59,884 bases of DNA, from contig NZ_NIQC01000015.1 in the NCBI RefSeq assembly GCF_002216005.1, positions 1-59,884 on the forward strand. Reading direction: 5' to 3'. The notes beneath the pieces are model-generated. The model worked only from the letters and a program-made list of their open reading frames with translations, ran no database searches and had not been told where the DNA came from. The stretch is from Natranaerobius trueperi. GTDB taxonomy: Bacteria; Bacillota; Natranaerobiia; Natranaerobiales; Natranaerobiaceae. Positions 17,404 through 25,736 of this stretch are shown here, piece after piece (within the stretch, counting starts at the first letter, position 1; each line of letters begins with the position of its first letter). The position numbers and the translations under genes are program-made.

Positions 17404-19107
17404 ATGGAAGAATTTCGACAAAAGATAGCAGATTTATTAATTGACAGATTACCAGAATTATCAAAAGGAGACATTCTTGATGATATTGAAATTCCTCCTG
17501 ATAAGTCGCTAGGAGATTTTGCGTTTCCGTGTTTCAAACTTGCAAAGATTTATAAACAAAACCCAGCTCAAATAGCTACTAATGTAGTTGATGAGATTAA
17601 TGAAAATGAATTTTTTGAGAAAATTGAAGCTACTGGCCCTTACATAAATTTTAAAAGTAATTTAACTTTATTAAGTTCAAAGACCCTTCAAAAGATACAG
17701 AAACAGAAAGAACAATATGGGTATGATGATGAAGGGAACGGTAAGACGGTAGTCATCGACTTCTCATCCCCAAATATTGCTAAACCATTTGGTTTTGGAC
17801 ATTTACGTTCAACAGTAATAGGTAATGCATTGTCAAATATATACGATAGGTTAGGGTATAATGTTGAAAGAATTAACCACTTAGGGGATTGGGGTACTCA
17901 ATTTGGTAATTTAATTGCAGCGTACACTAAATGGGGAGAGAAAGAAAAACTACGAGAAGATCCCATTGATTATTTATATGAGCTCTATGTTAAGTTTCAT
18001 GAAGAAACAGAGAATGATTTAGAACTAAAAGATGAAGGTCGCAAATGGTTTAGAAAACTAGAAGAAAGCGATGAGACCGCTGTAAAACTATGGAAGTGGT
18101 TTAAAGACTTAAGCTTACAGGAGTTTGAACGTATCTATAAGAAATTAGGAGTATCTTTTGATAGCTATAAAGGAGAAGCTTTTTATGATGACAAATTAGA
18201 GGATACAGTTGAAAGAATACAACAATCTGGTATTACATCGTATAGTGAAGGTGCTTTGATAGTTGATCTATCAGCTGAAAATTTACCACCTTGTTTAATT
18301 AAGAAAAAAGATGGTGCAACTTTGTATGTTACAAGAGATTTAAGTGCTGCTATGTATAGATTTGAAAAATACAAGTTCCATAAAGCACTTTATGTAGTTG
18401 GTGTTGATCAAGAGCTCCATTTTAAACAAATGTTTAAGGTTTTAGATAAGATGGGTTATGAATGGGCAAATAATTTAGAACATATACAATTTGGTTTAAT
18501 TAAATTTCAAGATGGAAAAATGTCTACCCGTAGAGGAAACTTGGTATTTCTTGAAGATGTGTTGAAAAAAGCTCAATCGCTTGCACTAGATATTATAAAA
18601 GAAAAAAATCCTGATCTTGAAAATAAAGAAGAAGTAGCGGAGATGGTTGGTGTAGGTGCTATAATTTTTGGGGATTTAAGTAACGATAGAATTAAAGAGG
18701 TAACATTTGATTGGGAAAGAATTCTAGATTTTAATGGAGAAACTGCACCATATCTTCAATATACTCATGCTAGAATTTGTAGTATATTACAAAAAGCAGG
18801 AATTGCGCTAGAATACAATGAAAAGCACATAGAGCAAATCCAATCTGAATATGAAAAAAATGTTATCCAATTGTTAGCTTCTTATCCTGATGCATTAAAA
18901 AGAGCAAGAAATGTAAATAAGCCTCATATAGTGGCTAGATATTTACTAGAATTAGCTAGAGAGTTTAATAGGTTTTATAACAATTGTCCTATTTTAAATG
19001 AAAATGAAGAAGTGAAAAATGCTCGTTTAATTATAATTGATTCAGTTAGACAGGTAATAGTGAACGGCTTAGCTATTATGGGGATTAAAGCACCTAAGCA
19101 AATGTAA
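17404..19107 (+). CDS. argS: Arginyl-tRNA synthetase
   Basis: This class I synthetase charges tRNA-Arg. The N-terminal Add-1 domain (about 1-95) has SLGDFAFPCFKLAK. The catalytic site reads SSPNIAKPFGFGHLRSTVIGNAL. The HIGH-equivalent box is therefore FGFGH, with Gly where many enzymes have the first His. The KMSK box is present as KMSTRRGN (about 378). The C-terminal DALR anticodon-binding domain includes HARICSILQKA and ends in NGLAIMGIKAPKQM, the usual ArgRS terminus. Length 567 residues is normal. Confidence 0.96.
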   Translation: MEEFRQKIADLLIDRLPELSKGDILDDIEIPPDKSLGDFAFPCFKLAKIYKQNPAQIATNVVDEINENEFFEKIEATGPYINFKSNLTLLSSKTLQKIQKQKEQYGYDDEGNGKTVVIDFSSPNIAKPFGFGHLRSTVIGNALSNIYDRLGYNVERINHLGDWGTQFGNLIAAYTKWGEKEKLREDPIDYLYELYVKFHEETENDLELKDEGRKWFRKLEESDETAVKLWKWFKDLSLQEFERIYKKLGVSFDSYKGEAFYDDKLEDTVERIQQSGITSYSEGALIVDLSAENLPPCLIKKKDGATLYVTRDLSAAMYRFEKYKFHKALYVVGVDQELHFKQMFKVLDKMGYEWANNLEHIQFGLIKFQDGKMSTRRGNLVFLEDVLKKAQSLALDIIKEKNPDLENKEEVAEMVGVGAIIFGDLSNDRIKEVTFDWERILDFNGETAPYLQYTHARICSILQKAGIALEYNEKHIEQIQSEYEKNVIQLLASYPDALKRARNVNKPHIVARYLLELAREFNRFYNNCPILNENEEVKNARLIIIDSVRQVIVNGLAIMGIKAPKQM

Positions 19108-19138
19108 TATATACAAATTTCATTTGGGAGGGCTTATT

Positions 19139-19696
19139 ATGATAACCTTTGAGAACCCGGGGGAGGGTAATACAAAAGAAGCTGTAGAACTTGCAGTGAA
19201 ACATAGTAAAGATTTAGGTATCACAGATTATGTTGTAGCTTCTAACACTGGGAAAACAATTTATGAGTTATTAGAGCTTGTCGACCCTCAGAAAATTAAT
19301 ATTGTATGTGTTAAACATCATGTAGGATATAAGGAACCTGGCCTAGATGAGATGTCAAAAGAAGTTTCTAGAGACTTAGAAGATCGAGGAGTAAAATTGT
19401 TAACCACAACTCATTTATTTGCAAATGTTGAACGCGCTATAACGAATAATTTCGGAGGTTTATACCCAGGTGGAATTGTTTCAGCAACCCTTAGATGTTT
19501 TGGCCAAGGAGTAAAAGTATGTTTTGAAATTAGTACAATGGCTCAAGATGCTGGTATGATTCCATATGGGAAAGATGTAATAGCTATTGGTGGAACAGCA
19601 AGAGGAGCTGACTCAGCAGTTGTAATTAACCCTGCTCATGCTAAAGATTTCTTTAAAACTAATCTTAAAGAAATTATTTGCAAACCACGTAATTAG
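19139..19696 (+). CDS. Stand-alone pyruvate-kinase C-terminal-like domain protein
   Basis: The whole protein (185 residues from the ATG at 19139) corresponds to the alpha/beta domain that forms the C-terminal, allosteric part of pyruvate kinase. Landmarks are NTKEAVELAVKHSKDLGITDYVVASNTGKT, INIVCVKHHVGYKEPG and VIAIGGTARGADSAVVINPAHA. No TIM-barrel catalytic domain is present, so it is not a kinase. Free-standing copies occur in many clostridia and archaea with unknown function. The ribosome site GGGAGGG precedes the ATG, and the longer in-frame start at 19124 overlaps that site. It follows argS by 31 bp and may be co-transcribed. Confidence 0.85.
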   Translation: MITFENPGEGNTKEAVELAVKHSKDLGITDYVVASNTGKTIYELLELVDPQKINIVCVKHHVGYKEPGLDEMSKEVSRDLEDRGVKLLTTTHLFANVERAITNNFGGLYPGGIVSATLRCFGQGVKVCFEISTMAQDAGMIPYGKDVIAIGGTARGADSAVVINPAHAKDFFKTNLKEIICKPRN

Positions 19697-19723
19697 AAAA
19701 TGCATATTCAGTGCGGATTAAGT

Positions 19724-19771
19724 AAAACCTGCTATTTAGGATGTAATTCCTAAATAGCAGGTTTTTTTATT
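19724..19771 (+). terminator. Strong intrinsic terminator
   Basis: Near-perfect long hairpin AAAACCTGCTATTTAGGA / TCCTAAATAGCAGGTTTT with a 6-nt loop and a run of Ts. It closes the argS transcript. Confidence 0.92.
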
Positions 19772-19783
19772 GGAGGGTTTATT

Positions 19784-20848
19784 ATGAGAAAAGATATAGT
19801 AATGAACTTTATATTTAAAGCTATACCTTTAACTGACAAGGAATTAAAATATTGGTCTTTTAGAATTAATAATGCACCGTGTTCTTTTTTGAGCTCTCAA
19901 GGATTAGTAAGTATTAGAGCTAAAAAATTTCATTGTCAAGGTGGAAGTGTGTATTCATTACGCCAAAAGAAGTTTAATATAAAATTACTACGTTTTATAG
20001 TTGCTTTTCAGACAATAAGTGATTACTTAGATAATTTATGTGATAGATCTGGAGTTTTAGATGAAAAAAGTTTTAGGTGTCTACACCAATCAATGATGGA
20101 TATATTTGATAACAGCAGAATAAATTCAATCTCAAAAAACTGTGAAAGCTACTATGAACTATACCCCTATAAAAAAGATGGTGGGTATTTAGAAGAGCTT
20201 GTAAATACAAGTAAAAAACAATTATCTTCTATATCAGGGGTTCGTTACTTAAATGAAGACCTAATTTTTTATACCAAATTGTACTGCGAACTACAAGTAT
20301 ATAAACATCTAAATATAGATATTAGAGTGAGTAAATTGAAAGAATGGTTTAAGGACTATGAAAAAAAGTACCCAAATCTCTATTGGTGGGAATTTTCTTG
20401 TGCATCAGGATCAACACTATTGATATTCTCTTTACTCTCATTAGCGTTTGAATATGAAAATCCACCCTTCAATTATCGTGATAAATTGATAAATAGTTAC
20501 TTCCCATGGGTATGTGGTTTACATATTTTGTTGGATTATTTAATTGATCAAAAGGAAGATTTAGAAGAAAATGACTTGAATTTTGTTTCTTTTTACTCTA
20601 ATTATAACCATTTGCGAGAAAGGTTAAAACTTTTCACACGCATGTCTTTGAATAAGGTTAAAGAATTACCTGATTGTGAATTTCACAAAACAATCGTAAA
20701 AGGTCTACTATGTTTATATCTATCAGATTCTAAAACTGATGAATTAAATCTGAATTCTTTAAGAAAAGAGTTGTTAGAATTAGCAGGAAAAGATACTATT
20801 TACTTATATTATGTTATTCGATCATTACGGAAAACGAAAATTATCTAA
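19784..20848 (+). CDS. DUF2600 / tetraprenyl-beta-curcumene synthase family protein
   Basis: It resembles Bacillus YtpB, a terpene cyclase that converts a C35 prenyl diphosphate to tetraprenyl-beta-curcumene. The Asp-rich region TISDYLDNLCDRSG (about 83-96) matches the family motif. CSFLSSQGLVSIRAKKFHCQGG near the N-terminus and the second acidic region LHILLDYLIDQKEDLEENDLNF (about 245-266) also fit. It has 354 residues, close to YtpB. The ATG is preceded by GGAGGG. It converges on a long-chain prenyl diphosphate synthase with a 4-bp overlap of coding ends; such an enzyme would supply its substrate. The product is inferred from family only. Confidence 0.82.
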   Translation: MRKDIVMNFIFKAIPLTDKELKYWSFRINNAPCSFLSSQGLVSIRAKKFHCQGGSVYSLRQKKFNIKLLRFIVAFQTISDYLDNLCDRSGVLDEKSFRCLHQSMMDIFDNSRINSISKNCESYYELYPYKKDGGYLEELVNTSKKQLSSISGVRYLNEDLIFYTKLYCELQVYKHLNIDIRVSKLKEWFKDYEKKYPNLYWWEFSCASGSTLLIFSLLSLAFEYENPPFNYRDKLINSYFPWVCGLHILLDYLIDQKEDLEENDLNFVSFYSNYNHLRERLKLFTRMSLNKVKELPDCEFHKTIVKGLLCLYLSDSKTDELNLNSLRKELLELAGKDTIYLYYVIRSLRKTKII

Positions 20849-21819
20849 TAACTGTATTTATTAACTTGCTTTAATATTTTGTTTGATATTTCGAATAAGG
20901 AGTCTTGATACTTGTTGTGCGGTAATTGTTTGATGGCTTGTTGGGCATACAAAACTTCATTTTTTGCAGTATTTAAAGTTTTTTTTATACTGTTAGAATA
21001 GGTTATTTGCTCAAGGATACTCATATAACATTCTTTGTCTCGGTTATTCCAATAATTTTTAAATTCATAACCTAAATCTTGTTTCTCTTGTAAAGTATAA
21101 ATGGCAGGTAATGTGATATTACCTTCACTCAAATCTTTTCCTCGTGGTTTTTCATCTTTATCGTTTGCTAGATAATCTAGTAAATCGTCGATTATTTGGT
21201 ACGCTCTACCTAAATGAATGCCAAATAGATATAATGAATTAATCTGATAGTCAGGAGCATTTGATATTAATCCACCTGATTTACAACAAGCTGCTAATAA
21301 ACTGGCAGTTTTATATTCGATGATCTTAAAATAAGTATCTAACGATTTTTGAGGATTAAAAGCGTGCTTAAGTTGTATAATTTCACCCTGACACATCTTA
21401 CTTATAGCTTGTGTGAAGGTGAACAGAATCTCTTTTTTTTCATATGGAGTTAATAATGTAAAAGCATCAGCAAATAAATTGTCTCCGATTAAGATACCAA
21501 TTTTGTTTCCCCAGTTACTATTAATAGTTGGTAGTCCTCTTCTTATTTCAGAGTTATCTATAATATCGTCATGGACCAAAGAAGCTATATGAATCATTTC
21601 TGAAGCTGTTGCAACTTCTAATGCATCATCTATGTTCCCAGATGTGATTTTGGTAGATAGATATAAAAGTGAAGGTCTGAACATTTTACCCTTTCTTTTC
21701 AGTAAATGATCAAATATATTTTGTACTTCTGTGTGCTCACTTTTTAGATTTTTTATTAGATTTTGTGCTACTTGATTTACAAATCCATCCAAATCAATTT
21801 CTTGGTTGATTACTGTCAT
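20845..21819 (-). CDS. Long-chain trans-polyprenyl diphosphate synthase (heptaprenyl type)
   Basis: It extends allylic diphosphates with isopentenyl diphosphate to make the side chain of menaquinone or terpenes. The first Asp-rich motif is in SLVHDDIIDNSEIRRGLPT (about 82-100). The second, IIDDLLDYLAND, is near 215, and GDNLFADAFTLL lies between. The 324-residue length and hydrophobic pocket suggest the heptaprenyl class (GerC3/HepT), but chain length cannot be read reliably. The small partner subunit HepS is not in the window. The ATG follows AAGGGGTGAGT. Confidence 0.9.
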   Translation of the reverse strand: MTVINQEIDLDGFVNQVAQNLIKNLKSEHTEVQNIFDHLLKRKGKMFRPSLLYLSTKITSGNIDDALEVATASEMIHIASLVHDDIIDNSEIRRGLPTINSNWGNKIGILIGDNLFADAFTLLTPYEKKEILFTFTQAISKMCQGEIIQLKHAFNPQKSLDTYFKIIEYKTASLLAACCKSGGLISNAPDYQINSLYLFGIHLGRAYQIIDDLLDYLANDKDEKPRGKDLSEGNITLPAIYTLQEKQDLGYEFKNYWNNRDKECYMSILEQITYSNSIKKTLNTAKNEVLYAQQAIKQLPHNKYQDSLFEISNKILKQVNKYSY

Positions 21820-21887
21820 ATACTCACCCCTTGTGAATTGAGTTCTTTTTTATAGTATTAACAGTAATTATATATTTTATCTTAAAA

Positions 21888-21914
21888 AAATAACCTTGGT
21901 TTGTAACCAAGGTT
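21888..21914 (-). terminator. Terminator of the small multidrug-export gene
   Basis: AACCTTGGTT-TGT-AACCAAGGTT hairpin with a run of seven U on the minus-strand transcript, starting 3 bp after the stop codon at 21917. Confidence 0.9.
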
Positions 21915-21916
21915 GG

Positions 21917-22366
21917 CTAAATAAATGATATTGTAGTAGTAGACAAAACAAGGACGATTAGACCTGAGGTGAAAACACCTGCACTTATTATCCAGAGAGA
22001 GTCTTTAATTGGTATTTGAAAGATATAAGAAGCTAATGAGGCAGTCCAAGCACCTGTTGTTGGAAAAGGTATTGCTACAAAGAAAAACAAAGCATATTTA
22101 CCATATTTTAAGTATTTGTCTCTTTTTGATATAACACGATCAATAGCTTTATGGTAAATTAACTTAATACCAGGAATTTTCCTAAAATAAGGGTCAAGTA
22201 GATTAAGAGTAACAATTAATGGGAATATTACTGCTATATTTCCTATAGCGCTTATTACAAAAGCTTCAACTGGGGAAAAATTTAAAGATAATCCTAGTGG
22301 AATACCACCTCTAATTTCAACGATAGGTAGCATTGAAAAAATTAATACCTTTAATATGTCAATCAT
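21917..22366 (-). CDS. Small multidrug export family membrane protein (PF06695-like)
   Basis: A 149-residue integral membrane protein with about four hydrophobic helices. The family signature is MLPIVEIRGGIPLGLSL near the N-terminus, with FFFVAIPFPTTGAWTASLASYIF around 95-118. The family name comes from an old report; actual transport activity is unproven for most members. ATG start after GGGAGGAATACG. It is upstream of, and separately terminated from, the prenyl synthase gene. Confidence 0.85.
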   Translation of the reverse strand: MIDILKVLIFSMLPIVEIRGGIPLGLSLNFSPVEAFVISAIGNIAVIFPLIVTLNLLDPYFRKIPGIKLIYHKAIDRVISKRDKYLKYGKYALFFFVAIPFPTTGAWTASLASYIFQIPIKDSLWIISAGVFTSGLIVLVLSTTTISFI

Positions 22367-22576
22367 CGTATTCCTCCCGACTTTTTTATAATATCCTAAT
22401 TTTGTTCACAATAAACTACAATTCGTTATAACATTGATTTTTCCTCTAAATTAAGCTGAAAATTATAGATTTTCTTTAGAAGGAAAATAGCTAAGAATAA
22501 AGAAATATAATATAATTGATTAATTTGGTTCTAAAGATAACTTAGTATGCTTATGGTAATATTAGGAGGTATAATC

Positions 22577-23167
22577 ATGACAAGCAATAAACTTTCTATA
22601 GCGTTTGGTGTTACAGGTGCGTATCATCAGTTAGAAACTGCATTACAAAAATGTAGAGAGATTGAAAAACAAGGGCATGAGGTTACTCCTGTACTATCAC
22701 CTTCTGTATCAAATATTTCAACTAAATTCGGATCCGGCAATTATTGGTACACAAATTTTCAAAAAGTTACTAAAAGGCCTCCAATAACGGATATCGTAGG
22801 TGCAGAACCTTTTGGTCCTCACGATTTGTCTGATTTAATGGTGATCTTACCATGTACAGGAGCTACACTGGCACGAATAGCTAATGGTTTAAATGAACAT
22901 AGTGTTTCACTTGCAGCAAAAGCACATCTTAGAACACAAAAACCAATAATTATTGCTGTCTCAACTAATGATGGTCTGAGTTTAAATTCAACCAATATAG
23001 CAAAACTGTTAAATATGTCTAATGTATATTTTGTACCATTTGGACAAGATAATCCAGTTAATAAACCTGATTCTTTAATGTCTGATTTTCGGTTACTTTG
23101 GGACTCTGTAGAATGTGCTTTAAAAGGAGAACAGTTACAACCAGTGTTAAAAGAGTTTAGTAATTAG
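22577..23167 (+). CDS. spoVFB: Dipicolinate synthase subunit B-like flavoprotein
   Basis: Dipicolinate synthase makes dipicolinic acid, the calcium chelator of the spore core, from the lysine-pathway intermediate. This subunit is a flavoprotein-fold partner of SpoVFA. Diagnostic stretches are SIAFGVTGAYHQLET, MVILPCTGATLARIANGLNE, SLAAKAHLR, STNDGLSLNSTNIAKLLN, YFVPFGQDNPVNKPDSL and the terminal LKGEQLQPVL. Length is 196 residues from the ATG at 22577 (AGGAGG upstream); an upstream in-frame extension lacks a ribosome site. Subunit A, normally adjacent, is absent from the window. It is followed 11 bp later by a methyltransferase. Confidence 0.88.
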   Translation: MTSNKLSIAFGVTGAYHQLETALQKCREIEKQGHEVTPVLSPSVSNISTKFGSGNYWYTNFQKVTKRPPITDIVGAEPFGPHDLSDLMVILPCTGATLARIANGLNEHSVSLAAKAHLRTQKPIIIAVSTNDGLSLNSTNIAKLLNMSNVYFVPFGQDNPVNKPDSLMSDFRLLWDSVECALKGEQLQPVLKEFSN

Positions 23168-23178
23168 GAGGAAAATTG

Positions 23179-23925
23179 ATGACTCTATATCAAAAATTGG
23201 CTCAACACTATGACAGTTTATTTCCTGTTTCAGATAAAAAGATATCATGGATACAAAAAGCTTTAGAATTAAGAAAGAGTGACAAAGTATTGGATCTTGG
23301 TTGTGGAACAGGAAGTTATGTAGTCTCTTTTGCTGAAAGAGGGCATGAGGCATATGGTATTGATAGTGACTATGGCATGATTGACAAGGCTATAAAAACT
23401 ATTGAAAAAAGAAATCTAAACAAAGCTCATGTAGCAGTTGGAGACATTTTAGAGCAATATCCCTTTGAATCTACTTATAATGGGATTATGTGTATAGGAA
23501 ATACCTTACCTCATTTACAAAGCGTTGATGAAGTCGCAAACAGTCTTGAGTTAGCCAAAAATCATCTATCAGATGATGGAGTATTAATAATTCAAACTGT
23601 CAATTATGATTTAAATGGAATAGAAAACAAAACATTCCCGACTCTTACAGCAAAGGAAGGGCGTGTAAGATTCAACAGGCACTACAGTCCTAAAAGTGAG
23701 ATTAAAGTTAATTTTCATACTGAGTTAGAAATTGATCAAGCTAATTGTGACAATAATGATACTGAAGTTTATCATAGTACAATTGAATTATTATGTTTAA
23801 GAAAACATAATCTAGAAAAAATTCTATTAGATTTGGACTTTAGGAATATAGATTTTTATTGTGGTTTTACAGATAAACTTTGGGATTATGATGGTTCAGG
23901 TACAGTTGCAATAGCAAAAAAATGA
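23179..23925 (+). CDS. Class I SAM-dependent methyltransferase
   Basis: Rossmann methyltransferase with motif I VLDLGCGTGSYVVSFAERGH (about 38-57), the acidic ribose-binding YGIDSDYGMID and post-I VAVGDILEQYPF. The substrate is not evident; the family includes small-molecule and quinone methyltransferases. The ATG at 23179 is preceded by AGGAGGAAAATT. It is 11 bp after spoVFB, so co-expression with a sporulation gene is possible. Confidence 0.85.
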   Translation: MTLYQKLAQHYDSLFPVSDKKISWIQKALELRKSDKVLDLGCGTGSYVVSFAERGHEAYGIDSDYGMIDKAIKTIEKRNLNKAHVAVGDILEQYPFESTYNGIMCIGNTLPHLQSVDEVANSLELAKNHLSDDGVLIIQTVNYDLNGIENKTFPTLTAKEGRVRFNRHYSPKSEIKVNFHTELEIDQANCDNNDTEVYHSTIELLCLRKHNLEKILLDLDFRNIDFYCGFTDKLWDYDGSGTVAIAKK

Positions 23926-24002
23926 TCAGGAAAAGAAGGATTTTATAAAAATAGAACGAATATAAATAATAGTTACTAATTTAAATTAAGAGGTGAGCTA
24001 AA

Positions 24003-24332
24003 ATGTGGAAATGTCAAGTTTGTAATTTTATTATTGAAGCTGAAGAAGCTCCTGAAAAATGTCCTAAATGTGGGGCACCAAAAGAAAAGTTCAGTGAATT
24101 AACTGGGGAAGCAAAAGAACTTGTCACAAAGTCAAGAGAAACAAATTCATTGTTAATGGAATTAGCAGATTTAATGGAAGAAATCGAACATATTTCTCAA
24201 GAAGGTATAGATATAAATTTAGATCCTGGTTGTCTATCTCTATTTGAAAAGGCTAAAGAGCAGTCAACATTAATAAAGCAATCAGCAAAAGCAGAAATAG
24301 AAACACATATTGAAAAAGGGAAATGGGGATAA
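24003..24332 (+). CDS. Rubredoxin-like metal-binding protein
   Basis: The N-terminal 35 residues form a short rubredoxin-like (rubrerythrin C-terminal type) domain: WKCQVCNFIIEAEEAPEKCPKCGAP, with two CxxC pairs to hold one Fe or Zn. The remaining 75 residues are helical and acidic (LLMELADLMEEIEHISQEG) with no recognised domain. At 109 residues it is too short for rubrerythrin and lacks the di-iron ferritin motif. A redox or peroxide-defence role is only a guess. It has its own ribosome site (AAGAGGTGAGC) and terminator. Confidence 0.8.
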   Translation: MWKCQVCNFIIEAEEAPEKCPKCGAPKEKFSELTGEAKELVTKSRETNSLLMELADLMEEIEHISQEGIDINLDPGCLSLFEKAKEQSTLIKQSAKAEIETHIEKGKWG

Positions 24333-24336
24333 TCAA

Positions 24337-24366
24337 AAAAAGCGGCCTTTACGAAGGTCGCTTTTT
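24337..24366 (+). terminator. Intrinsic terminator
   Basis: AAAAAGCGGCCTT-TACG-AAGGTCGCTTTTT hairpin with a tetraloop and T-run right after the rubredoxin-like gene. Confidence 0.9.
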
Positions 24367-24394
24367 AAATATAATTATAATGAGGTGATCACTC

Positions 24395-24676
24395 TTGGAA
24401 GTTGGTGTTGCCGAAGTTGATCTTAATATAGAAGGAGTAAGGTCTTTAAAGGAAAAAAGAAAAATTTTAAAAAGTATAATAACAAGAATACAAAACAAGT
24501 TCAATTTATCTATAGCTGAAATAGATTATCAAGATAAATGGCAAAGATCACTAATTGGTCTTGCAGGAATAAGTAATGATAAAAAGTATATTAATAAAGT
24601 TTTAGAAAAAGCTGTCACTCTAATCGAATCTGATGGAAATATGATCATAATTGATTATCACATTTATTTTTTATGA
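24395..24676 (+). CDS. DUF503 (YlxP-like) protein
   Basis: A 93-residue protein of the DUF503 family: VGVAEVDLNIEGVRSLKEKRKILKSI and SIAEIDYQDKWQRSLIGLAGIS are the family signature, predicted ferredoxin-like alpha/beta fold. Relatives are often found between infB and rbfA; here it is elsewhere. Function unknown. The TTG start is chosen because GAGGTGATC lies at the right distance and no ATG aligns with the conserved N-terminus. Confidence 0.85.
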   Translation: MEVGVAEVDLNIEGVRSLKEKRKILKSIITRIQNKFNLSIAEIDYQDKWQRSLIGLAGISNDKKYINKVLEKAVTLIESDGNMIIIDYHIYFL

Positions 24677-24749
24677 AAAGCTTGCATGTAAAATTAGAGT
24701 TTTAGAAAAACTAGGAATAGCAAAACTAATTCCTAGGGGGTAATTAAAT

Positions 24750-24941
24750 ATGAAGGATGAAAACAAAGAGAAATTAAAAGAATACTTAAAATGGAAAACT
24801 GCCATTAAAATGGGGCTTGGTGGGAAAGTACTAAAGTATGGGTGGTCAAATTTAACAGCTGAAGAATCTGGGAAAATTGGTGGGATAGTATCACGTAAAT
24901 TGAGAGAAAGAGATTCGAAAAATAATGTAAAAAATAACTAA
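24750..24941 (+). CDS. Probable alpha/beta-type small acid-soluble spore protein
   Basis: This 63-residue basic protein ends in a segment resembling the DNA-binding C-terminal half of spore SASPs: GWSNLTAEESGKIGGIVSRKLRE, with the GxIGG core. The N-terminal half (LKEYLKWKTAIKMGLGGKVLKYG) matches divergent clostridial members with an 'LKWEVAEELGL' type start. SASPs coat spore DNA and protect it against UV. The usual germination-protease site is not obvious. Ribosome site AGGGGG precedes the ATG. Confidence 0.65.
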   Translation: MKDENKEKLKEYLKWKTAIKMGLGGKVLKYGWSNLTAEESGKIGGIVSRKLRERDSKNNVKNN

Positions 24942-25028
24942 TCATTTCATAGATTATTAGCTCTTATTCTTATTATCTGTTAAACTATAAGGAGACGATC
25001 TAGCTAGAATAAAGGAGGACTTTGGGGG

Positions 25029-25628
25029 ATGAGATCTACAGCTATTGTTTTAGCTGGTGGTGAGAGTAAGAGAATGGGAACAGATAAAATTTTTTTAGAA
25101 CTTAACAAAAAACGAATAATAGATTTTGTTTTAGAAATAACTACAAAAATCTTTAAAGAAACTATCATTGTGTCAAATAATTGTGAAAACTTCAATGGGT
25201 ATTCAGTTAAAACTATTAAAGATAAAATGAATCATTTAAAAAAAAGTTCTTTAAGAGGAATTTATTCTGGGCTTAGCGAAATAGATAGTGAATACGGTTT
25301 TGTTATTGGCGGGGACATGCCTTTTATTAATTCAAACTTAATCGAAGCAATGGTTGGTCAGATTGAGGAAAATGCTTGGGATGTGGTAATCCCTAAGTTC
25401 GGTAAGTTTTATGAACCATTATTTGCAATTTACCATAAGAGTTGTCTTTCAAATATAAAACAACAATTACTGTCTGAAAACCATCGCATTGTTAGTTTTT
25501 TTTCAACAAAAAAGGTATTAACATTATCAAAAAATTATTGTAAACAATATGATCCAGATTTAATATCTTTTTTTAATGTTAACACACCTTCCCAACTTGA
25601 AATAGCTAGAAGATATTTAGACAATTAA
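25029..25628 (+). CDS. mobA: Molybdenum cofactor guanylyltransferase MobA
   Basis: MobA adds GMP to molybdopterin to give the bis-MGD form used by many molybdo- and tungsto-enzymes. The nucleotide-binding signature is LAGGESKRMGTDKIFLEL at the N-terminus; the Mg-binding VIGGDMPFINSNLIE is near residue 97. Length 199 is normal. ATG start after AAAGGAGG. It precedes, but lies outside, the riboswitch-controlled moaA unit. Confidence 0.9.
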   Translation: MRSTAIVLAGGESKRMGTDKIFLELNKKRIIDFVLEITTKIFKETIIVSNNCENFNGYSVKTIKDKMNHLKKSSLRGIYSGLSEIDSEYGFVIGGDMPFINSNLIEAMVGQIEENAWDVVIPKFGKFYEPLFAIYHKSCLSNIKQQLLSENHRIVSFFSTKKVLTLSKNYCKQYDPDLISFFNVNTPSQLEIARRYLDN

Positions 25629-25631
25629 ATA

Positions 25632-25735
25632 CTGATTCTCCGAGCTGAAGTACCTAAGGGATCTTAATCCTATGGTGTTCAGCCGGTAGGAATACGGGGA
25701 AACCCGTTTTCCTCCCGTGCTTGGAAAGGAGAATA
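25632..25735 (+). promoter_or_regulatory. Moco-type riboswitch upstream of moaA
   Basis: The segment between mobA and moaA has the layout of the Moco RNA motif. P1 closes by ATTCTCC (25635-25641) with GGAGAAT (25728-25734), with CGAGC / GCTTGG next. Inside are an ACCT-GGGAT / ATCC-GGT hairpin, the GCCGGTAGGAA junction and an ACGGG-GAAA-CCCGT hairpin. It is followed at once by an intrinsic terminator before moaA, so Moco binding is expected to reduce moaA expression. Ligand (Moco or its tungsten analogue) and switching are inferred from the family. Confidence 0.8.
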
Positions 25736-25736
25736 T

